Shown here piece by piece: positions 5,581 through 8,779 of a DNA stretch of 8,779 nucleotides. Within the stretch, counting starts at the first letter, position 1. Every line of letters starts with the position of its first letter. The DNA comes from Spirochaetales bacterium (GTDB taxonomy: Bacteria > Spirochaetota > Spirochaetia > JABEVK01): positions 1 to 8,779 of the forward strand of contig JABEVL010000130.1 of assembly GCA_013043995.1 (NCBI GenBank), written 5' to 3'. A program made the translations under genes and the position numbers. Under the pieces are notes generated by a model, which worked only from the letters and a program-made list of their open reading frames with translations, did no database searches and was not told the DNA's origin.

Positions 5581-7334
5581 CCGGAGCTTTTTTGCAAAAG
5601 TTTAACCAAGCCCGAGCGCCGGGGCGTGTGGCGTCCAACGGCGTTTTCAAGCGCCTGGAATGGTCCCCAGATTTCGACCTGAAAGCGGGCTCGGGTCACC
5701 GCGGTGTAAAGAAGTTCCCGTCCCAGAGTCTCAGAGTAAGCGGATTCCCCTTCGGGCAAAAGAAGCGCGATGCGGTCAAACTCTGAGCCTTGGGATTTGT
5801 GGACGGTCATGGCAAAGGCAGGTACGTGGCCGGGCAACTGGTGGCGCAGGAGAACCCTCGGGGGGCCGCCGGCCTGAAGAAAATACGCCCGTTCTCCGTT
5901 CTGGGTCTCCTGGATCACCCCCAGATCACCGTTAAAAAGGTTCTTTTCGGGTGAATTCTCGGTGATGAGAACCGGCCAAAACCCGCCGCGCCGGGAGGCT
6001 TTGATCAAAGCCTGGTTCAGGCTTGCTTGCCCTCTGGGGCCTTCGTTGCTGGGGCAAAGGATCATAAAGCTGGACAAGGCCGCCAAGGCTTCTTCGGGAG
6101 TTTGGGTCTGCGCGAATTTTTCCCATCCCTTCGCAAGGCTTTTAAGCAAATGCTGGTCTGAGGAGTAGGCACGAAGTTCCACCCGGGATTTCCCCGTGTC
6201 CCCGTCAGGGTCCCCAAGGATCTCGCGGCACTCCTGGGCATTTCCACGCTGAACGGCGCGGGCAAAACGGCCAAGGGGCTGGCCCGCGTCAAACCTGTAG
6301 CTGTGACTGAGCGACAAAAGAGGGGAAAGCTCCCCGCCCTGGGGCAAGGGAACGGCCCCGGGCGGACAGGCTTGGGCGACCAGGCGACAAAAATCGGGAG
6401 AAAATTGGTTGGCCAAAAAATAGTCCCCCAGGTCGGCCAAAAGCCTTCCTGGATCAACCGAAGGAAGCTGGTCGCGGTCCCCCAAAAGAACGAGGTGCGT
6501 TTCTGGGTTCAACGCCGACAAAAGGTGATCCATGAGGGTCAGGTCGAGCATCGAGGCTTCATCAATCACGACAAAGTCGGCCTCGAGGCCGCGCTCGGCG
6601 TTCCATCTGGGGGGACTCAGGGGGCCCTTGAGTCCCAGAAGCCTGTGCAGGGTCTTGGGCGAGAGTTCCTGCAAGGGGGAACGCAAGGCTTCGGGAAGGT
6701 TTTCGCAGGCTTTTTTGAGGGCGTCACCCATCCGTTGAGCGGCCTTGCCCGTCGGTGCCGCCAGGGCGATTCGCGGAAGGGGCTTGTTTTCCTGCTGGGC
6801 GTAGACGATCTGGAGGGCGAGGAGTTTGGCCAAAATCGTCGTTTTTCCGGTTCCGGGGCCGCCGCTGATGACCGTCAGACGAAAAAAGAAAGGAAGCAGG
6901 ACCCCCGCGGTCTGCAGGGCCGTTCCCTGGGTCACCGTACCGTTTCCCAGGATCTCCCGGGCGATCTCCGCGACCCTGGGGTCGGGCGTCAAGAGCCGGG
7001 AACGGCGCAGAATTTGCTCCGCCACGCGGGCTTCCTGGGCCCAAACTCGTGTCAGAGCCAGATTTTCGCCGTCCCAGGTGAGGGGTCTGCGTTGATTCGG
7101 CCGGCCGACGGCCGCAGAGCTGTTCAACAGCGGCAGGAGTTCTTCCCGGACCTCCAGCGAAGCCAGTTCAGCCTGGAGTTCTTCCAAAGCTACTCCTGTG
7201 TCGCCTTGCCGGTAGCGGGAATTGACCAGCTGGGCAGCCAGGGCAAGCACGGGAGACGCCCCGAAACGCCGGGTTAAAAAACGGCCCAGTTCCACGTCGA
7301 CGGGGGAGAAATCCGCCGGTTCTTGTGCGGTCAA
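5577..7334 (-). CDS. recD: RecBCD helicase-nuclease, alpha subunit RecD
   Basis: A 585-residue superfamily 1B helicase, close to E. coli RecD (608 residues). RecD is the 5'-to-3' motor of the RecBCD complex that processes DNA double-strand ends for RecA-dependent repair. Motifs: Walker A GGPGTGKTT (158-166), motif Ia APTGKAAQRM (193-202), Walker B VVIDEASMLD (255-264), motif III LLGDRDQLPSVDPG (283-296), SYRF (345-348), NGDLG (468-472), motif V TVHKSQGSEFD (510-520) and motif VI LLYTAVTRAR (541-550). The N-terminal 150 residues are the less conserved region that contacts RecC in known structures. The start is TTG at 7334, overlapping the recB stop in TTGA, with GGAGG (7342-7346) 7 bases upstream. 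RecD rather than RecD2 is favoured by adjacency to recB and by length. The 3' end overlaps the convergent HAD gene by 4 bases. Confidence 0.95.
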   Translation of the reverse strand: MTAQEPADFSPVDVELGRFLTRRFGASPVLALAAQLVNSRYRQGDTGVALEELQAELASLEVREELLPLLNSSAAVGRPNQRRPLTWDGENLALTRVWAQEARVAEQILRRSRLLTPDPRVAEIAREILGNGTVTQGTALQTAGVLLPFFFRLTVISGGPGTGKTTILAKLLALQIVYAQQENKPLPRIALAAPTGKAAQRMGDALKKACENLPEALRSPLQELSPKTLHRLLGLKGPLSPPRWNAERGLEADFVVIDEASMLDLTLMDHLLSALNPETHLVLLGDRDQLPSVDPGRLLADLGDYFLANQFSPDFCRLVAQACPPGAVPLPQGGELSPLLSLSHSYRFDAGQPLGRFARAVQRGNAQECREILGDPDGDTGKSRVELRAYSSDQHLLKSLAKGWEKFAQTQTPEEALAALSSFMILCPSNEGPRGQASLNQALIKASRRGGFWPVLITENSPEKNLFNGDLGVIQETQNGERAYFLQAGGPPRVLLRHQLPGHVPAFAMTVHKSQGSEFDRIALLLPEGESAYSETLGRELLYTAVTRARFQVEIWGPFQALENAVGRHTPRRSGLVKLLQKSSG

Positions 7335-8779
7335 AGCAGGGCCTCCAGGCGGTCGATGAGGGCGGCGTCAGGCCGGTCAAAGAAAACACCCTTGGGTTGA
7401 CCCGTGTCGTCCAGACTGCCGTCCACACCGCGCAAAAAAAGATAAAGGACACCGCCAAAGTCGCGTTTATAGTCAAACCCATCCAAGCACGAACGCAGGT
7501 GCCGGGTCCAGGCGACGGTGTAAAGAAGGTACTGGAGGTGGTAATTGTTGTCGGCCATGGCAGCCTGAATCGACTCTCTGGAGTAGTCACCACCCAAGAA
7601 GTTTGATTTCCAGTCGAGGATGTACCAGCGGTTTTTCCAGGTAAAAACGAGGTCGATAAAACCGTGCAAAAATCCCGTCAGTTGAAAGGACCTGAGGTTA
7701 ACAGGGTAGTTGGGACCCAGGACCTGGAGCAGGGTCTGATCGGTCAACGGGAGCCGGTCCCGGTCGGGGTGGGCCGCGCTCAGGTAGAACTCGATTTCAG
7801 CCGAGCGTTCGGAATGCGAAAGTTTTGACAACGAAAATTCGGGGTCAGAGGCTAGGCAGGAGGACGTCAGCACTTTTTGCACGCCTTGCACCACCTTGGC
7901 CAAATGCGTAGCGGGGTCGATCTGGGCAAGACGGAGGCTTTTGGCGATTTTCTCGCTTTCATCTTGAGGAAATTCCCCCTCCGCGACGGCCAGAAAGTCG
8001 ATCTTTTCAAAAATGGAATGCAGGAGGGTTCCCGCCGTCGTCCCCTTGGGAAAATCTGCCCACAGTCCTTCAAGAACAGGCAGACTGGAACGAGGCGTGC
8101 TGCCGTGCTCACCGGCCAGGGCCGAGTAGCTGGAAATCGACCACCTGGACTCCAGCGGGGTGCTTCTTTTCCAGCTTTCGGGGGGGCGGACCGTCCCGGG
8201 TTCGCTCTGGAGCTTCAACGGGGAAGAAAAAACGGGCAGACTGTCGCGAACCTGAATCAGCGGACCTTCGGCGTCGGCGAGTTTCCCCAGGGCCGGATTG
8301 GCCAAAAGCCATTCTGCCGGTGAGTTGACGCTCTGGGGCTTTTGCGGGACAACGACGTAAAGCAGAGTTTCGGCGCGTGTCAGGCTCACGTAGGCCAGCC
8401 GCTGGGCTTCGCGACTGACTTCCGCCGCGGCTTCCGCGCTGATTTGTTTTTCGAATTCCGGATAAAAACTGCAGGCGAGAGCGTCGCCTTCGTGGAACAA
8501 CGGCGGGGGAGGTTGACGGTTATTGGGCCCCCTCCAGAGTTCAATGGCAAAAACGACGGGCCATTGCAGGCCCTTGGACTTGTGCATCGTGACGATCTGG
8601 ACGGCTTCTTCGTCGGACTCAAGCCTTTCTTCGTAGAGCGGATTCTCTTCGCCTCTTAGACGTTGCCACCACAGGAAGGTCCTTTCGGGATTTTTGCCCC
8701 GATCTTGTTCCTCCTGATCGAACAGCTCCATCAGGTGCCTAAAATTGGTGACCCGCCGATCCTGCAACAGGGCAAGCGA
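7331..8779 (-). CDS. recB: RecBCD beta subunit RecB, C-terminal part (cut by the window edge)
   Basis: The reading frame is open to the last base; 482 residues are visible, against about 1180 for complete E. coli RecB. RecB is the 3'-to-5' helicase and carries the nuclease of RecBCD. Visible, counted from the edge: helicase motif V VTMHKSKGLQWPVVFA (63-78), motif VI LAYVSLTRAE (128-137), then a linker with WSISSYSAL (213-221). The nuclease domain follows: GTLLHSIFE (250-258) with the metal-binding His254, HGFIDLVF (373-380) with Asp376, YILDWKSN (386-393) with Asp389 and Lys391, LQYLLY (415-420), and GGVLYLFLRG (442-451). All nuclease residues are present, so the enzyme should cut as well as unwind. 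Walker A and motifs Ia-IV lie beyond the edge. The TTG at 8767 is an internal Leu codon, not the start. recC would be expected further upstream. Confidence 0.95.
   Translation of the reverse strand, partial: SLALLQDRRVTNFRHLMELFDQEEQDRGKNPERTFLWWQRLRGEENPLYEERLESDEEAVQIVTMHKSKGLQWPVVFAIELWRGPNNRQPPPPLFHEGDALACSFYPEFEKQISAEAAAEVSREAQRLAYVSLTRAETLLYVVVPQKPQSVNSPAEWLLANPALGKLADAEGPLIQVRDSLPVFSSPLKLQSEPGTVRPPESWKRSTPLESRWSISSYSALAGEHGSTPRSSLPVLEGLWADFPKGTTAGTLLHSIFEKIDFLAVAEGEFPQDESEKIAKSLRLAQIDPATHLAKVVQGVQKVLTSSCLASDPEFSLSKLSHSERSAEIEFYLSAAHPDRDRLPLTDQTLLQVLGPNYPVNLRSFQLTGFLHGFIDLVFTWKNRWYILDWKSNFLGGDYSRESIQAAMADNNYHLQYLLYTVAWTRHLRSCLDGFDYKRDFGGVLYLFLRGVDGSLDDTGQPKGVFFDRPDAALIDRLEALL
7342..7346 (-). 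promoter_or_regulatory. ribosome binding site within recB for the recD TTG start
   Basis: GGAGG on the minus strand, inside the last codons of recB, lies 7 bases before the TTG of recD. Together with the TTGA stop/start overlap it points to translational coupling, which would help keep RecB and RecD in equal amounts. Confidence 0.65.

Noticed and set aside
6303..7277. 324-residue open frame on the plus strand opposite recD
   Set aside because: It lies wholly antisense to a well-supported recD, has no family motifs and is rich in Gly, Arg and Gln as expected for the complement of a GC-rich gene.
8765..8767. TTG at 8767 as the start of an independent gene
   Set aside because: The frame continues open to the window edge, and the protein starts in the middle of RecB helicase sequence, so this is an internal codon of a truncated recB.

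Overview
The window looks like an ordinary bacterial chromosome segment with moderately high GC (estimated by eye at about 55%). It carries a tRNA gene, five readable protein genes plus one gene cut by the right edge, and one decayed transposase. The glycine tRNA has no encoded CCA. Two proteins start at TTG with good ribosome binding sites. The nucleotidyltransferase has a rather unusual UDPGP-family form that I associate tentatively with spirochaetes or similar lineages. The taxonomic guess is weak, because nothing here is a firm phylogenetic marker.

Layout. Bases 1-68 have no gene. A tRNA-Gly(UCC) is at 68-139 on the minus strand, with its own near-consensus promoter at 151-179. A multi-pass membrane protein of unknown function (270-1748, plus strand) carries two clear copies, and possibly a third, of a winged-helix-like module. 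Between its stop and the next, convergent gene (1749-2152) lies a frameshifted remnant of an IS1182-like transposase. On the minus strand follow a UDPGP-type nucleotidyltransferase (2153-3688) and a Glk-family glucokinase (3696-4769), which read as a two-gene operon with the kinase first. A 73-bp divergent region with a clear sigma70-type promoter leads to a HAD-family hydrolase (4843-5580, plus strand). Its stop codon overlaps the stop of recD (5577-7334, minus strand). recD is preceded, with a 4-base overlap, by recB (7331 to the window edge, minus strand), of which the last 482 residues are visible.

How the genes work together. Glucokinase makes glucose 6-phosphate. After isomerisation by a phosphoglucomutase not seen here, a UDPGP-family enzyme could make UDP-glucose or a related sugar nucleotide, so the two-gene operon is a plausible sugar-activation unit. 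RecB and RecD are subunits of the RecBCD helicase-nuclease; recC would be expected upstream of recB, outside the window. The HAD protein has no evident functional link to either pair. No CRISPR array, toxin-antitoxin pair, phage or defence island is visible. The least explained item is the membrane protein with repeated winged-helix-like modules.
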